64,000 nt of DNA from Symbiodinium microadriaticum (GCA_001939145.1 LSRX01000048.1:621127-685126); one strand, 5' to 3'. Positions 1 to 11,999 are shown, counted from the first letter of the stretch. Notes: generated by a model not told the origin, from the sequence alone. Program-made: numbers and translations.

Positions 1-1249
1 CGACTATTGCGATTACGGCTACTGCGACTACTGGGACGACGACGGCTGCTACTTCTGCTCCTACTGATGCCTGCATGCATGTAGAGAGAACGATACATAG
101 TACAGCAGCAACATAATGGTGAGGGTTGCTGGACGCCATGCAAAGGCTTGCCAGAGTTGTCTTGTAATTATACTTTGTTCTCGATTTGTTCTGCGGCCAT
201 TTCCACTTCCTTAATACTGTGCTCTGGTCAGGATCACTGCAAGTTTGTCGGGGCGGCGGTGTGGCAGCATGACCCTGAATGCCGGGGCTGCAAGACTTCC
301 GAGCTGCTGGCTTGGGCCCCAGCCCGCATTGAGGAGGGAGAGTGCCAAGACCACTGCAAGCGCCTTGGTGAAATTTGGAAGCCCAAATGTACACTAAATC
401 AAGTCACTCCGATGCTGCTCCGCTTTTGGAACCTGGCCAACTCTCAGGTACCAGGGAGCTGCTGTGTGGAAAGACGATGCCGCCTGCAGCGGATGCTTCC
501 ACGCCCTGCTGCAGGAAACTCAAGATACCCTGGCAGAGATCGTCATCATGCCCTTCCCTCCTCCTCCTCCTCCTCCTAAATCATCTTTCTTCATCCACAT
601 CCTCATGTCAGTCATCTTCACATCGACATCGAGCTGAATCAGACACTTCACCTCCTTCCGCCAGTCATCATCCTCAGCCTCGTCCCATGTCATTTTTTTC
701 CGTTCACCCCAGTTTATATTGCATTGTCATCATCACCGGTATCTGAGAAAGCACCATTGCCAACACCGCAGCCATGACACGTTACCATTTCCACCATATT
801 TTTCGTCGTATTCCCGAGTACCATCGCCATCTTGACCATCTTCTCCCCTGTCTCCATGTCCGTCTTTTCATTTTCTTCTTGGGGCTTCCCCTTTTTCATC
901 AGCATCGCCATTGCCATACTTGCACCACCGGGCATAGCAGCATCGTCACCACGAAGTCCCTCAGCGACTACATTCACCACATATCCGTTTGCTTCACCAT
1001 GATCAGCAGCGTCACCTCCACCTTCACCTTCGCCGCACGTAGCATCGATACCATCATGATCAGAATGGTCGTCCCAGTCCTGAGTGGCCTCAGCTGTTAC
1101 CCGAACAAATTCATGACTGACTCGTGCAACCATCGTGATGCTTTTCCTCTTGTGTAATGAGCTACTTAATTCTGCTACTCAGTACGATGTCCAGATGCAC
1201 TGCACGGCACGCTGGCAGGAGAAGCTGCGGAACAATGGAACCAAAAGCG

Positions 1250-1272
1250 AGAAGCTTGAGCCAAATGGAAGC
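1250..1272 (-). other. Possible relict of the dinoflagellate spliced leader
   Basis: On the minus strand the sequence reads CCATTTGGCTCAAG, which equals the 3' part of the dinoflagellate trans-spliced leader (CCATTTTGGCTCAAG) with one T missing. The bases upstream match only partly. Such relicts arise when a trans-spliced mRNA is reverse-transcribed and reinserted. The match is short, no retroposed gene is evident downstream, and the orientation is opposite to every recognised gene, so chance is possible. Confidence 0.25.
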
Positions 1273-1914
1273 CGTTTTGTTCGTTTTCCGAGATCGTCCA
1301 TGCTGGCCAGAGCGTGGCCTCCTTGTCAACCTCAGCTATGTAGACAGAGACATGAGCCATGTGGAACCCGAGGTGCACCACTATTACCGGCGGAACCTGC
1401 ATGTTCAACAACTGCGATTATACTCGAGGCCCCACACAATGCAACTGGGCACGGCTTTGCGTTTGTCCGGAAAACTTTTGTGTCTTGACTGCACTCGCAT
1501 GATGGACAATGGTCCCCCCCCTTTGCAGCATTGGGGTGCCTTGATTCTTGAACCGAGGTTCGCAGAATGGAGTCTGCGTCTTCAACCTGAACACTGTGAT
1601 GCGGTGATAGGGGTATCTGAGAAACATGGCGGATAAGACCGCAATGAGCCAAAGCGTTCGCGGAGAGTGTATGAGCGAGGAGCATATGCGACAACTGCTT
1701 CTTCCTTGCTCACGCTACCTTTGACGCACACGTATGGTTGTGCAGTTATGCAGGAATATGCGGGAACATCCACCTGTATGTGTCCACGTGCTTGCTATAA
1801 CACATACAGAAAGGTAGCATGTGGGGCATGTGTATCAAATGCTTGGAATGGAAAACAGGACAGTCGTGCTTGTGTCATTGCCGCGCACATGGTAGTTTTG
1901 CAGGCCGGAATTAG

Positions 1915-2060
1915 CTGAGCAGTAGTGGTAGTAGTAGCAGCCGCAGGAGGAGCAGTAGTGGCAGGAGCAGTTGTACTTAGTACCGGTACTAGTACGAGCA
2001 CTAGAAAGTAGTCGTCGTCGTAGTCGCAGTCATGGTTGTCGCTGTTGTTGGTGGTCGTGG
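1915..2060. repeat. Degenerate triplet repeat (AGT/GTC/GTA types)
   Basis: The stretch is built of GTA, GCA, GTC and GTT triplets with interruptions. The same style of repeat occurs at 1-75, 60805-61112 and 63625-64000. Confidence 0.7.
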
Positions 2061-3406
2061 GGAACTTGACCAGCTGGGTCTATCTTCTGACATGGATAGC
2101 CTTCTGAATGCCGTTCGTCGTGCCCTGCCTGCAGTGCCGAGCCCGAACTACTACAGGTGAGCTTCAACAGGCATCACTCAAGCGGGGTCTGAGAGAAATA
2201 CGCAGAAACCGCAAAGAATTGTTCTGATGCGGTTGTGAGCGACCGCATCGACCAGATTCCGGTCCTTCGAGTTCCAGCTTCTGAAACTCCAAAACGTAGA
2301 ACATTGCTAAACACCGGCGTAGGGCAGTTCTGCTCTGTCGGGCAGGCGCGCGCAGCAACAGGGAATCACGGTGGCCGATGCTTGTGTTGAGCATACATAG
2401 GTTTGGCAGTTTCCAGCCGAGACCCAGCCGCTTCTCTGTATGGCAGGTGCTGTCGTCGACAACCAACGACCCAACATCAGCCCTTCAAGTTGCGAAGCAG
2501 GCGATGCACCGATGCAAGCATGCAAGCATGGGCATGTCTGCCCTCGATGCCTGTGCAGAGAGCTGACCAGGCCGACGTCACCATCATCGTAGCAGCGACC
2601 ACATGTGGGGAGAGCGCCGATCGGCTAAATCTGTCCTTGGACGGAGGCTCGCGCCGCCCTTCCCCTTCCCCTTCTGCGCAGGGGGGGCGGGGGGGGCGGG
2701 GGTCGACGTTGACAGTTAGAGAGGAGCTGACGATCTCATCGCAACTGTTTCGGCCGCTGCAAAGCCCGAGCCCCGAGCCCTCTTTGGTGGCCTCCCGTTG
2801 GTGGCTTTGCGGAGTTTAGCCTTGGCAGGCGGACGGTGGTTCTCGTCCAAGCTCCAGGAGCGAAAGTCTCAGACGCTCAAAGACCACCGCTCTAGCAAGC
2901 ACTGGCTCTTGCTTCAGGCTGTCGTCATGCCATGGAAAAAGTCCGTAGACGCTATCCTCGTTCTGTTTCTTGGGGGTGAGGCTCTGGCGCAGCTCTGGTT
3001 CTGACATGGGCCATCCTAAGTGCACAGAGTGCCAGGAAACCGGCAGCGCTTGGGGACGAATCCTGCAAGAAGCACAGCCGTTGTTGCAGGGGAGATGTGA
3101 CAGTGAGCCGATGCTTCACCACAAACGCCTTTGAGTCTTCCCAGGTTTGGTGACGAGGCGCTGCATCTTCATGTTTTGCCTTTGCCTTGAGCCGTGTCCT
3201 AGCCAAGAGGCCCCCAGCGGCCGGCTCCCGATCATGATGCCAGAGACCGAGGCAGACTCCATCCCGCCAGGGCCCGAGAGCAGACCTCCCTGGGATGGGG
3301 CAGTCTTCGGTGGATTTTTGTTCATGTGTGGCTCTGGCCGAGGCCGAGCCAAGCGCTGTGGGGCGCCCATGGATTTTGCGTTTTTGGCCGTCATATGCCC
3401 TTTGGG

Positions 3407-3592
3407 TGAACGAAAGGATCGTGGACTACACCGAAGGCCTGCGCACAAGCTACAGGACCTGCTGCAGTGCAGTGTAGGCCGAGGAGGTGGAGGGCTTGGA
3501 GCCCTGGCCCGGAAGGAACCCGAACTTCACGGCGGCATTTCCTTTCGGACACGGTCTGACGTACACGTCCTTTGAGCTGCTCAGCTACGAGC
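3407..3592 (+). pseudogene. Glycoside hydrolase family 3 C-terminal fragment
   Basis: One frame reads VDYTEGLRTSYR and, after an in-frame TAG at 3475-3477, continues in the same frame to AAFPFGHGLTYTSFELLSYE. These match the conserved Y-x-E-G-L-x-x-x-Y-R and P-F-G-x-G-L-S/T-Y-T-x-F motifs in the second catalytic half of GH3 beta-glucosidases and beta-xylosidases, in the right order and at about the right spacing. The TAG could be a nonsense mutation or lie in a very small intron. I find neither the N-terminal catalytic barrel upstream nor a clear fibronectin-III-like tail downstream. It is either a decayed copy or two exons of a heavily split gene. Family assignment is fairly safe; gene status is open. 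Confidence 0.6.
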
Positions 3593-3599
3593 TTCGCCG

Positions 3600-5890
3600 C
3601 CGGATGTCTGCTTGGACTTCGGGTACCGCTCAGGTACAGGGATCCCATCCTGGGGAACTGCAGCCTGGAGGTCTTCCTGCAAGAGCTGGTACTGTGGGGG
3701 CATTCTCTGCCTACGACATGCTGCAGGCTGCGGCTCCTGTGGATGTGGGACCCCGAGGTTTCTGTCCCCACGATGGAACAGCAGAGGGCCTTTTTTGCCC
3801 AAGGCCTTCGTGTGCCTGCGCCTGGCGGTTGACAACGTGGGTCTCCGGGCAGGCAGGGTTGCTCGACCTTTGCACCTCTGTGACAGTGCGATCCTAGACA
3901 GGCCGGACAGTGGTCCAGAGCTACTTGGAGATGCCAGCTCAGGTGCGTTTCTGTCCTCTTTCGTGGAGTCGAAGACCCCGAATTGTCGAGCATCGTCTTT
4001 TGATTCGGGTGGGTTCTACGAGGCACACCGTGTAGGGATTGCCAGTGAAGTTGCTGAACGCAGCACGAGGCCGGCTATCCGACTCCAATCTTGAGGGGAT
4101 TCCGGCTGCCTGGCTGCATGCTTCGCTGCCTCTGAAACCACCCAGGGTGAAGAACACGGGCTCCCGGCCAGTGCCATCTGTGGAGAATCATGCTCATTGC
4201 ACATCTCGTGAAGGTTTGCAGCTGATGCTATTAGTCTTGTACTCCTTGTGATACTCTGCGGCAGGCCTCCTGCACGTCTAACAGTCCAGCTAAGTTACAA
4301 AAGATCCAGTTCTTCGGGCCCTTGCCCTAGGCTTTTTCAGGAGCACCACAATCCCGTTGACCTTGTTGTTATGCCCAAGCTCGTGGGACGACCTTCTAGC
4401 CCAAAGGGTTTAGAAGGTTCAAGGTTCCAAGGAGCCGGAGGGGTGTGCAAGGTCGTCTTTGATGGTAAGTAACATACACTATTCACTATTTTTTTATCAT
4501 TTTTCAATCTTAATGGTTGGAAGTGTTGCTGACTGCTATAAGGAAGACGGGTATGATTCCCGCTGGCAGCTCCGAGTCGGTCCTGCTTCACTTCACGGCC
4601 GCTTTACTCGTCTTTGGGGCAGTGGCTGAGGGGAATCTGAGAGGGTCTAGGACTCTAGTACTCTAGTATGTTTAGAGGTTTTGGGGGTTTCGGGGTTGAG
4701 GCTCGGGATTGCGTTTCGCAGGCTGGTTTCGAGTCCGAACTTCATGAGCAGTAGCGAAAAGTCTTGAGCCCCATCAGAAAGGTTTGAGAAGGAGATGCCG
4801 TGTTGGATTTTCAGGACATCCGAAATCAACAGTTATTTGTGTTGGTCGGACTGCCGTTGGTATGTGTGTTGCATTCGGGCGGTCTGCATTGGCATTGGCA
4901 TCGGGTCCTTGTGACTGTTGGTGATGTTCAATGTTGAGTGTTGTGCGTTCACGCGTTGCCGTGTGCGTTCGCCGCTTGCGATCTGATGCCGTCTTCGTCA
5001 TGCCTTGGGCGTCCTGCGTGGTGAGTGTCCTCCGTTTGATTTGTAGAGCAGCCGTCCTTCCTTCGAGACCCAGCTCTGGTATTCTTCATGTAGCTATTAC
5101 TTTGGCTGCTTGCTGCTGCTGGCTGCTGCCAGTGCTGCTGCCGCTGATGGTAGTCTTTCCCGCGACGTCAAAGGCTGCAGTGCCAGTGCCTGATCATGAT
5201 CATGCCTGATCAGCATTTCCACGTTCAGAGTTATGGTAGGAGATTTAGCTCAACGGTGTTCGGAGTCCCAGGACGGGGGGGGGGGAATTTCTTTATAGAT
5301 TGCCTTTTTGCAAAGAAGAGGCTCGGCCCCAGCCTGTCGCCACAGCCGAGGCGCGGGATCTGTCGTTCTATGAACCTCTGTTTCAGCGGTGGCCTGGGTC
5401 TCGGTCACACTATTTGTGCTTGTTCCCGAGACCTCTTAAGGGTCGCCTGGCTTCCAAAACTCGGGTGCTGTCGAAGCTCTTGCAGTGTAAAGGTGCTGTA
5501 GGATAGAGAGGGTGCTGCTTTCATGCGGGTTTCGAGAAGTTCAACACAATCCACTGCAAGTATTCATGATGAAAGTGGAAAAGGGCCGGCGAGTTTTTCG
5601 GCTGATAGTCATAAGGGCTCCTCACAACGACAATTGACAACAAGACTTGCGACGAGGTTGCTGGAGGTCGCCTGTCGGAGCGAAAGCTTGTTTGTTCAAA
5701 CAGTTGCCCCTGTAGATTCGCAGAGCGAGTATGATGATCCAGCTCCGAGGCCCTCACAGGACCCAACAGCCCAGCTATATTTCATCCTTTGAGCCTTGAG
5801 AGCTACTGAGAAAGTCAAAGGGGGGCAGGGGACAAGGCTCCTACATGACAGTTTTTCACTGCGGCTGGCCTTGAGTTTGTGGCTCCCTCC
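3600..5890. other. No recognisable gene
   Basis: Scattered short frames without domains. There is a poly-G run at about 5274-5285. A GTAAGTAAC stretch at 4464 resembles one at 26287. Confidence 0.5.
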
Positions 5891-5894
5891 TAGG

Positions 5895-6146
5895 ATTATG
5901 CCTGGCAGTCTTCGCGCTCTAGTGGGGGAGCTGGCGCCCCAGATAGCAGCAGGCTTCATCGAATCTTTTGCCTGCAACGTGGCTTCGGAAGGAGGAGTGC
6001 GCGGCAGAACGTTTGCCTTGAGCGGATTTCAACCGGAGGTCTTCCAGAGACATCAGGCTGAGTATCCCGATGAGGATTCCACAAGCTTCAGGCTGGCGCA
6101 GCAAGCTTGTCTTCAGCGGTGGCTCCTGGGATTTGCGGTAGACTGA
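5895..6146 (+). CDS. Putative terminal exon, unknown protein
   Basis: After a possible acceptor (CTCCTAG|G) an 84-residue frame runs to a stop at 6146. It has a protein-like composition: LRALVGELAPQIAAGFIES, then a Phe/Gln/Glu-rich part ending LQRWLLGFAVD. I recognise no family. A helical N-terminal half and the acidic DEDST segment are all that can be said. Upstream exons are not identified. Chance openness is possible at this GC content. Confidence 0.3.
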   Translation: MMPGSLRALVGELAPQIAAGFIESFACNVASEGGVRGRTFALSGFQPEVFQRHQAEYPDEDSTSFRLAQQACLQRWLLGFAVD

Positions 6147-6312
6147 AAGAAAGATGCAGCCGTAGCACCACCACCATCACCACTGCCACGGGGACGTTCT
6201 GTTTCCGCTACTAACTACGGACGATGGTCAGGTGGAAGACGATGATGGGGATGCTGACAATGATGTTGCTGACGCCGAGTTCTGATGCTGATGCTCGATT
6301 TTTTTTTGTTGC

Positions 6313-6344
<32 letters not shown>

Positions 6345-8450
6345 GCGACGATCATGATAATGAACATGGTTGCCAGCTTTCCATCTTCCAGGCGGTTCCC
6401 CCAGTCCGTCGCGACAGTGGGCCGGGGTCCCAGTTGGCTGCTCGCCAGGGAGCTGGAACCCGTCTGGCTGAAGTGACGCTCGTGAAACTTCTCCCACGGA
6501 GACATGCGTTGCCGGCGATACGTAAAACGATCATGCTCATACCACTCGGCAGAGAGCCAGCAACAATTTCAGTGGCGGTGCCGGTAACAACTACCAGAAC
6601 TGGGCTCGCAACTGTGTTGGTGTGCCAACAAAGCACCACATGTGTCAACAGTGTTGGCAGCGACGATAAGCTTGTGTTTGTTGACTGCCGTACCCCTCAT
6701 ACCAGCATTAATATTAAGGTACGTCAGGTTCGTAGCAACCGGGTTCATCCTGTTTATGTTCAGTCGGGATGGCCACAAGTATCAGAGGGACGATGTGTCT
6801 TGTTGGTGCCGCGATGCCAATGCTCGTGAGGATGATGGTGGTAGTGGCCAGAAGACAGCGACAATCACAAGAACAGCCACTATTGCTCTGCCAAGATTGA
6901 AACGGGTACAGCTCAGAAAGTAATGCTGTCCATGTTGATAGAGCAGCAACGACAATCTGATAGCAATAGCACAAAAGTGGTGGGAGTGGTGTTGAGAAAA
7001 GGCGATCTTGGTCGACGAGACAACGATGAGCGCCACAGTCGTCGTACAAACAGAACAGCAGCAGGAACCGTAATCACGGTCGTTTTGGACATGTGCAGTA
7101 GTAACAGTACTCTCAATGATGCTGCTGCCGAGACTGCTTTCTGGTGGCTCATCGCCGTCCTCGCGGCCATCGCGTTGATCGTCCCTTTTATCTTCTATGC
7201 CGTGATGAGGCGGGCTGGGCACAAACATGTCCAGGAAGGGTAGGAGAGCGCTTAGCAGCCTTAGCATTGACGGATTGAGGATGATCCCGGCAACCTTGTG
7301 CTTCGCATCGGCCATCACAGCTAGCACATGCACCGCCGCTCTCGCAAGAAGCTGTAGCTAGAGCGGAGTCTGGCAACCGTTGCAAGGCATGAAGCGTGGG
7401 CTGCAGAACAGAACGAGTCAACGAGTCAGCATGTCTTTTTGGTTTGGCCGTGGCAGCGGCGGCAGCAGTCGTCTCATCGTCGGGGCACTGGCAGCAAACG
7501 AAGCATGGACCAGACGATTTTGCTAGGTGCGAAGAGGAGAGAGAGGGAAGAGCAACCTTATCGTGCCAGGCGAAGACCGGATGGGACGGTCGAGGATTCC
7601 AGCAGCGAGCTCTCCGAGTTCAGCGGGTGAAAAATGCTGCGAGGGACAATTCTTGCACCACGCCCACTCTTAGCTGAGCGCCAGAACTATTTCTGCTGGC
7701 CTTGGTCGCCATTCTTCACCCAGACGCGCAGAAGAACGACAAGCAAGCATAAAAGGGCATAACACCCTCAGACGATTGATCGTTGCAGCCAGGCTCAGCT
7801 AAGCTACCTACACTTATGGACGTTTGGCACACCGCTTCACGGCAAAGCCTGGTGTTTCAGGCACTGCCCTGCCCCATTTTCGCATACAAGGTTGTTCGAC
7901 AAGTGATCCAGCTCTTGAGCATGGGACTGCAGATGGACTTCAGGCAAGTTGTTTCTCTGCGGCTCCCTTATCACAGGTCCGTCTCGGTGTCGCTGTGAGG
8001 TAAAGGAGCAGATGCAATGCACAAGCGGTGCGAGCCCTCAGATAGCGAGGACGAGAGCCCGATCCTCAGACCCGAAGACCTTGAATCGGCAGAGCATTGC
8101 CTGTCAAACTGATTTCCGGGGTATTTTCGGGAGGCACCGAGCGGAAGAGGGCCCGACTTCAGCGAGCCCTGGTGGCGGGCACCTTCCCTGAGGGATCGGA
8201 CCCGTTCCCAGAGCTTGGCTCTCAGCATCAAGCACTCGGACTGCATCCTGTTTTGCTTCATTCGTTGCGTGAAAAGGTCGGCCCTAGCTCTTAGCTGTGG
8301 ATCCTGTTGAGCCCTCAGCATGTTCAGGAGAGTGCTCATGCTTCGCACGCCTCGCGCCACCACCCACAGCTTGGCAGCGTGCCATCTCACGTACTCGGCC
8401 GCAGCTGAATGCCAGCACTTCCTAGTTGAAGTGTACAGGCCAAGGGCGAA
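6147..8450. other. No recognisable gene; one triplet microsatellite
   Basis: Open frames exist on both strands, but none has a domain. The region includes a GCT repeat at 6310-6342. Short unassigned frames around 7390-7680 and 7780-8000 show no supporting features. Confidence 0.45.
6310..6342. repeat. (GCT)n microsatellite
   Basis: About nine uninterrupted GCT units follow a T-run. It is read as poly-Ala, poly-Leu or poly-Gln in overlapping frames, which explains the long spurious frames here. Confidence 0.9.
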
Positions 8451-8453
8451 GCC

Positions 8454-8615
8454 ATGGCGACCTTTCCCAAAACAGCCAACAAGATGCAGCCCCCGCAGGC
8501 GACGGGGCCGATGCAACCGCCGGTGCTGCTACAGCAGCCGATGCAGTCCATGCACGCGGTGCAGCAGTCGCAGGCAATGCAGCAGGCACCGCCGACATAC
8601 AAGGCGTGGCACACA
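8454..8615 (+). CDS. Putative first exon, Met/Gln/Pro-rich
   Basis: From ATG 8454 the frame starts MATFPKTANK and then runs through an M/Q/P-rich segment (GPMQPP, LLQQPMQ, AVQQSQAMQQAPP). A GC donor may follow after TYK (TACAAG|GC). Low-complexity M/Q/P segments are common in RNA-binding proteins, and a KH-domain gene begins about 1 kb downstream on the same strand, so this could be its 5' exon. That link is inference; no splice junction is proved. The same DNA is partly open on the minus strand. Confidence 0.35.
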
Positions 8616-9469
8616 CTTTCTTTGCTGAATAGTTGCAGTACTTAGTGAGAGGGTCATTCCAGACAATCTTCTGTGCGGGTTCCCTTGTCTTCAGCACTCT
8701 GCCAACCTGGTTGGAAACACTGAAGGCATGTGCAACAGTCAATGGCATTCAACCAAAGATGAGGTTGGGACTGTAGACGAGCGCTGAAGGCATTCGCTGC
8801 CTCCTGTGTTTTTCCAGCACTGCTGACATCTCACACACATCGACGTATGCAAACGTGCCGTTTGTGTGGGATCTTTGCGATCTAGCGTTTCCCACCAAAC
8901 AACTGCCGTTTAGGCAACTGCCGGCCCCGAATTCGAATTTGACCAGACTAAGATCTCTGAGTGGCTGCAATTCTGCCTGAGGTACCCAGAGTACCAAGCT
9001 AAACACAACGGTAATTTCCCCTTTCGCGACACAGCAGTCCCTCACCAAAGCTACTGAAGTGTCCTCGAGCACTCAGAGGTTGTCGTTGCTGACCTGCTGT
9101 TTCAATACTTTAGAAGAGGCGAACCTGCACATACTTGCAAAGGCATAGTATCCCGACTTGCCCACTTCTTCCTCTAGCTGGAAAGTGCCGAATTGCCGAC
9201 TGCATTCTGCACGCTGCTGCAAGGCCTTCTCCGGACCGTTTTTCAAGGAGGACTCTTCTGCCCGTGCAGTGCGAACTCCGGAGAGCCCAAGAGCAAAATT
9301 CCTTAGGGCCGTAGGGCAGTGCAATTCGTGACACAGTTGCGATGCTAAGATCGGAGCTAATTCTGACTTGGGTTTGGGTCCTTGCTTCAGTGTGCTGGAC
9401 CGATTGGTGTTTATGATTCGGCTGGCTTGTGGACCTCAAGCTGCCAGAGACTTTGTGTAGAGTCTACAG

Positions 9470-9502
9470 TACAGTCAGTACAGTCAGTACAGTCAGCACA
9501 TT
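9470..9502. repeat. Short tandem repeat of ACAGTCAGT
   Basis: Three to four copies of a 9-bp unit lie head to tail, too few and too short to be a CRISPR array. Confidence 0.8.
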
Positions 9503-9598
9503 GAACTACATGTGTGGGAGAGTCAGCAGCCAGCAGTTGGACATGGAGGTTTGTGGCGTGGGGTCGAAGTTGGGGGCCGTGTGAGGACCTCCAAGCAG

Positions 9599-10628
9599 GC
9601 CGGTACAAGACGTCGCACGAGTTCTTCTTGGACACCGGACTTCTGAATGGGTTTTGTCGTCGTGGACGACGCCGGCTGCAAGAGATCGAAGAAGCCACGA
9701 AGCTGGGCACAAACAGCGTAAAGAGCCCCGAGCTAACATGTCCGGTGACTTATGGCATGTATAAAATTGGTATGGGGTGTAAGTTTGAAGTCCAGTTTTA
9801 CTCTTCGAACGCATGGAGCTACTGGGACGAACAAGACATGCGAGTGACGAGAAGGTCGGGAAAGGCCCTGCTTTTTAGTGGGTTTTTTCTGCACATTTCG
9901 ACTCGCAGTCACGGCTCACATCCTTTCATCGATATCTAGGGGAGCGGCATAAGCATGGTTGAGGCAAGGGCATAGCGATCTGAACATGGAGCCGCGCACA
10001 GCCGTGCGGATGCAGAAGCGGAGAGCAGCGTTTGTTCTGCTGGATATAGCACCACAGAAATGCGGACACGCCTGTTTGCAAATGTTTCAATCACATGTTT
10101 CGCCTTGCATCCATGTGGCGACAGAGCGGGTGCTTACCACTCCCAAGGAATGCCACCGTGAAGCTTGACCGTAGCCGTGGCGTGCTGAAGGCGTTTGGCA
10201 CCATAGAAGCCATCCAGCAAGTGCAGCAGCAGCTGGAAAGCATGACGGGCCCTCGCAAAGAGATCTCACGTGCCGCGTGGGCTGAGCTTATGCGCACGAG
10301 GACCCAGGTATGATGTGGCATGATGTCCTTCTCGATGCCTGCCTTACCTGCAATTTCCTTGCTGTTTGGGACCCCTGCCAGGACAGGGCAAGAAGATGGA
10401 GTAGCGTTGCAGCGGATTCAGAATCAAAGTGGCTGCCGGTTGCACATCGAGCGATCCAAGTCTGAAGTGAGGCTGTTTGGCTCCAAAGAGGCCGCTGCAG
10501 TGGCAGACCGGCTTTTGGACGACTTTCAAAAAATGTGCATGGAGCGGTTCATCCCATGCCCCAACAGCAGCATGTTGGACTTGGACCGCCTCAACGAGAT
10601 GGCACAGGCCAGTGGAAGTACTGACTAA
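9599..10628 (+). CDS. KH-domain RNA-binding protein (partial, at least three exons)
   Basis: Exon A is 9599-9701, exon B 10148-10300 and exon C 10382-10628 (stop TAA). Joined, they keep one frame. Exons A and B together make a type I KH domain: a strand (FFLDTGLLNGF), the R-R-G-R loop in place of G-x-x-G, the helix LQEIEEATKN, then ATVKLDRSRGVLKAFG and the helix TIEAIQQVQQQL. Exon C holds a second, more degenerate KH-like unit (VALQRIQNQSGCRLHIERS, then SEVRLFGSKEAAAVADRLL). KH domains bind single-stranded RNA or DNA; tandem copies suggest an RNA-binding role in splicing, stability or translation. The introns start GC (9702) and GA (10301) and both end AG before G, as is usual in dinoflagellates. 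The 5' end is missing; an M/Q/P-rich exon at 8454 may belong to it. The stop could be bypassed by another splice. Confidence 0.75.
9702..10147 (+). other. Intron with GC donor (KH gene)
   Basis: Splicing ACGAA|GC to CCAAG|G joins EEATK to NATVKL and restores a KH fold across the junction. It is 446 bp long. Confidence 0.65.
10301..10381 (+). other. Intron with GA donor (KH gene)
   Basis: Donor CGAG|GACCC and acceptor CCAG|GACAG share AGGAC at both ends. Removal (81 bp) joins MRTRT to GQEDGVALQRI in frame. Using the nearby GT at 10308 instead would put exon C out of frame. Confidence 0.6.
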
Positions 10629-10639
10629 ACTGTGACATA

Positions 10640-11840
10640 CTGTGATGGTTCAAGAGAGGTTGCACAAGCGGTGGCCAGGTCCTTTGCGTCACGTTTCGGC
10701 TGGAAGAAAACGTGATCTTCATCCTTGGGGTGGAAGACGTGGTGGTGGCCGCAGCGCAGGAGTTGAGCAAGTACCTCTCCAACCCCGGAGCTTACAGAGC
10801 GCCAGAAGCAACGGATGCATGTGCGAAAATCTCCACGAAGGTGCTTCGGCCGAGCTCTTTGTGCGGAAACTCGTGTGCACCGTGACAGAATGCGAAATGG
10901 AGAGCGAGAGAGATAGAGGGAAACGGGGAACAGGTTCGAGTGGGCTTGAAGCCCGGGCGACTTGACCGTCCCCTGCGTCCGGGAGAGATGGGTAGGCATT
11001 GGCATGCTTTCGCGCACAGGGAAGGGGCCCTGGCTTTTCTGCCACGAGAAAGGAAGAGGAAGGCGCGAGGTGGAGCAGGGAGATGCTCTTGGGAGTTCCG
11101 GCTTTTGCTCGCAGCTCTTCGCAGGCACAGGCGGTACTCCTTCCTCCACGATTTGTTCGTGGCATGTGCGATAGGACAGTTGCGTGCGATGCATGTTGCG
11201 ATTGGTCTGCTTTGTGCGTGAAAGGGGTAAGTGCGCGAGGCTCGGGTTCTCTGGAGTAATTAGGCGGGCATGAGCGGTTAGGTTGAAGAAGGCTCCTTAC
11301 TTGTCATGCCGTCGTGGCCAACCGACGGCACACCTGCAGGGGTCGCGAGTGCATGTGGAGAGGTTCCTTTTTCTGAGCGCAGGAATGAATCCTTCGAAAG
11401 AAAGGCAGAAAGAAAGAGACAGTCTTGCGTGCAGACTTTAGCTGGGACAGGAAGCACAGCACGTGACGAGGTGTCCATGCTTTGCAACCTGGATGCCAGC
11501 CCGGGGACGACTACCGCATCGGGTGAGGTCTTCGAGAGTGGCAGTGAGCTGGGAGCCGATTGGAGTCCTTCACAGGCTCAGCATCAGACCGAGAGCTCTG
11601 CGCGCTGTAGCAAAAGCAGCAATAGCACTTGGCATGGGTAGGGCCCTCCCTGCTGAATCCTGGTCCCGCAGGGGCAGCAGCCAGCAAATTCTCCCGGCTT
11701 CGGTGTCCTGTCCTCTACTCCTCCATGCATGGCATCGCCATCGTCCTATGGCAGCCCGGGAGGCCTTTCTGCCATCTGTTGCTCGCGCTGCTTGCATGGT
11801 AACACATCCGTGTGCGTAGAACTGCTCTTTTCTCGCCTGA
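10640..11840. other. No recognisable gene
   Basis: Mixed open frames on both strands without domains or clean splice borders. Confidence 0.45.
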
Positions 11841-11841
11841 G

Positions 11842-11999
11842 GTATGCAGCAGCCCCTGATGCCACGGGGGATGTTTGCCGATCCAGATGGACACCATTGC
11901 AATCACTGCGGAGCGCCACGTTTCTGTGGCCATTGTGGGAACCAAATCTGGACGATTCAGTCGTCAGGCCCGTCCCGTTTCACGGAAGGTTCCCAGTGA
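11842..11999 (+). CDS. Small zinc-ribbon exon
   Basis: After an acceptor-like CCTGAG|G the frame from ATG 11844 reads MQQPLMPRGMF and then HHCNHCGAPRFCGHCGNQIW, ending at a stop at 11999. The C-x2-C-x5-C-x2-C pattern is a compact zinc ribbon like those in RNA-binding proteins and small zinc-binding modules. The Met/Gln/Pro-rich lead resembles the exon at 8454, and a Q-rich exon follows at 12064, so these may be parts of one gene. The donor that ends this exon is unclear; it may come before the stop. Only four Cys are visible, and no catalytic domain is attached. Confidence 0.45.

Larger units (their letters stand above)
1..3400. other. No recognisable gene
   Basis: Short open frames occur on both strands, but none shows a domain, a coherent composition or clean AG|G splice borders. 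The first 75 bases and 1915-2060 are degenerate triplet repeats. Poly-G runs occur near 2682-2702. Exons of an unfamiliar protein could be hidden here. Confidence 0.5.

Noticed and set aside
4515..4585. tRNA-like T arm (CGGG-TATGATT-CCCG)
   Set aside because: No matching acceptor, D or anticodon stems could be folded around it.
7971..8516. 181-codon minus-strand frame with a helix-like segment
   Set aside because: The segment RWHAAKLWVVARGVRSMS looks protein-like, but there is no family match, and the direction opposes all recognised genes. It stays a weak possibility.
9470..9502. Repeat resembling a tiny CRISPR-like array
   Set aside because: The 9-bp units are directly adjacent with no spacers, in a eukaryotic context.
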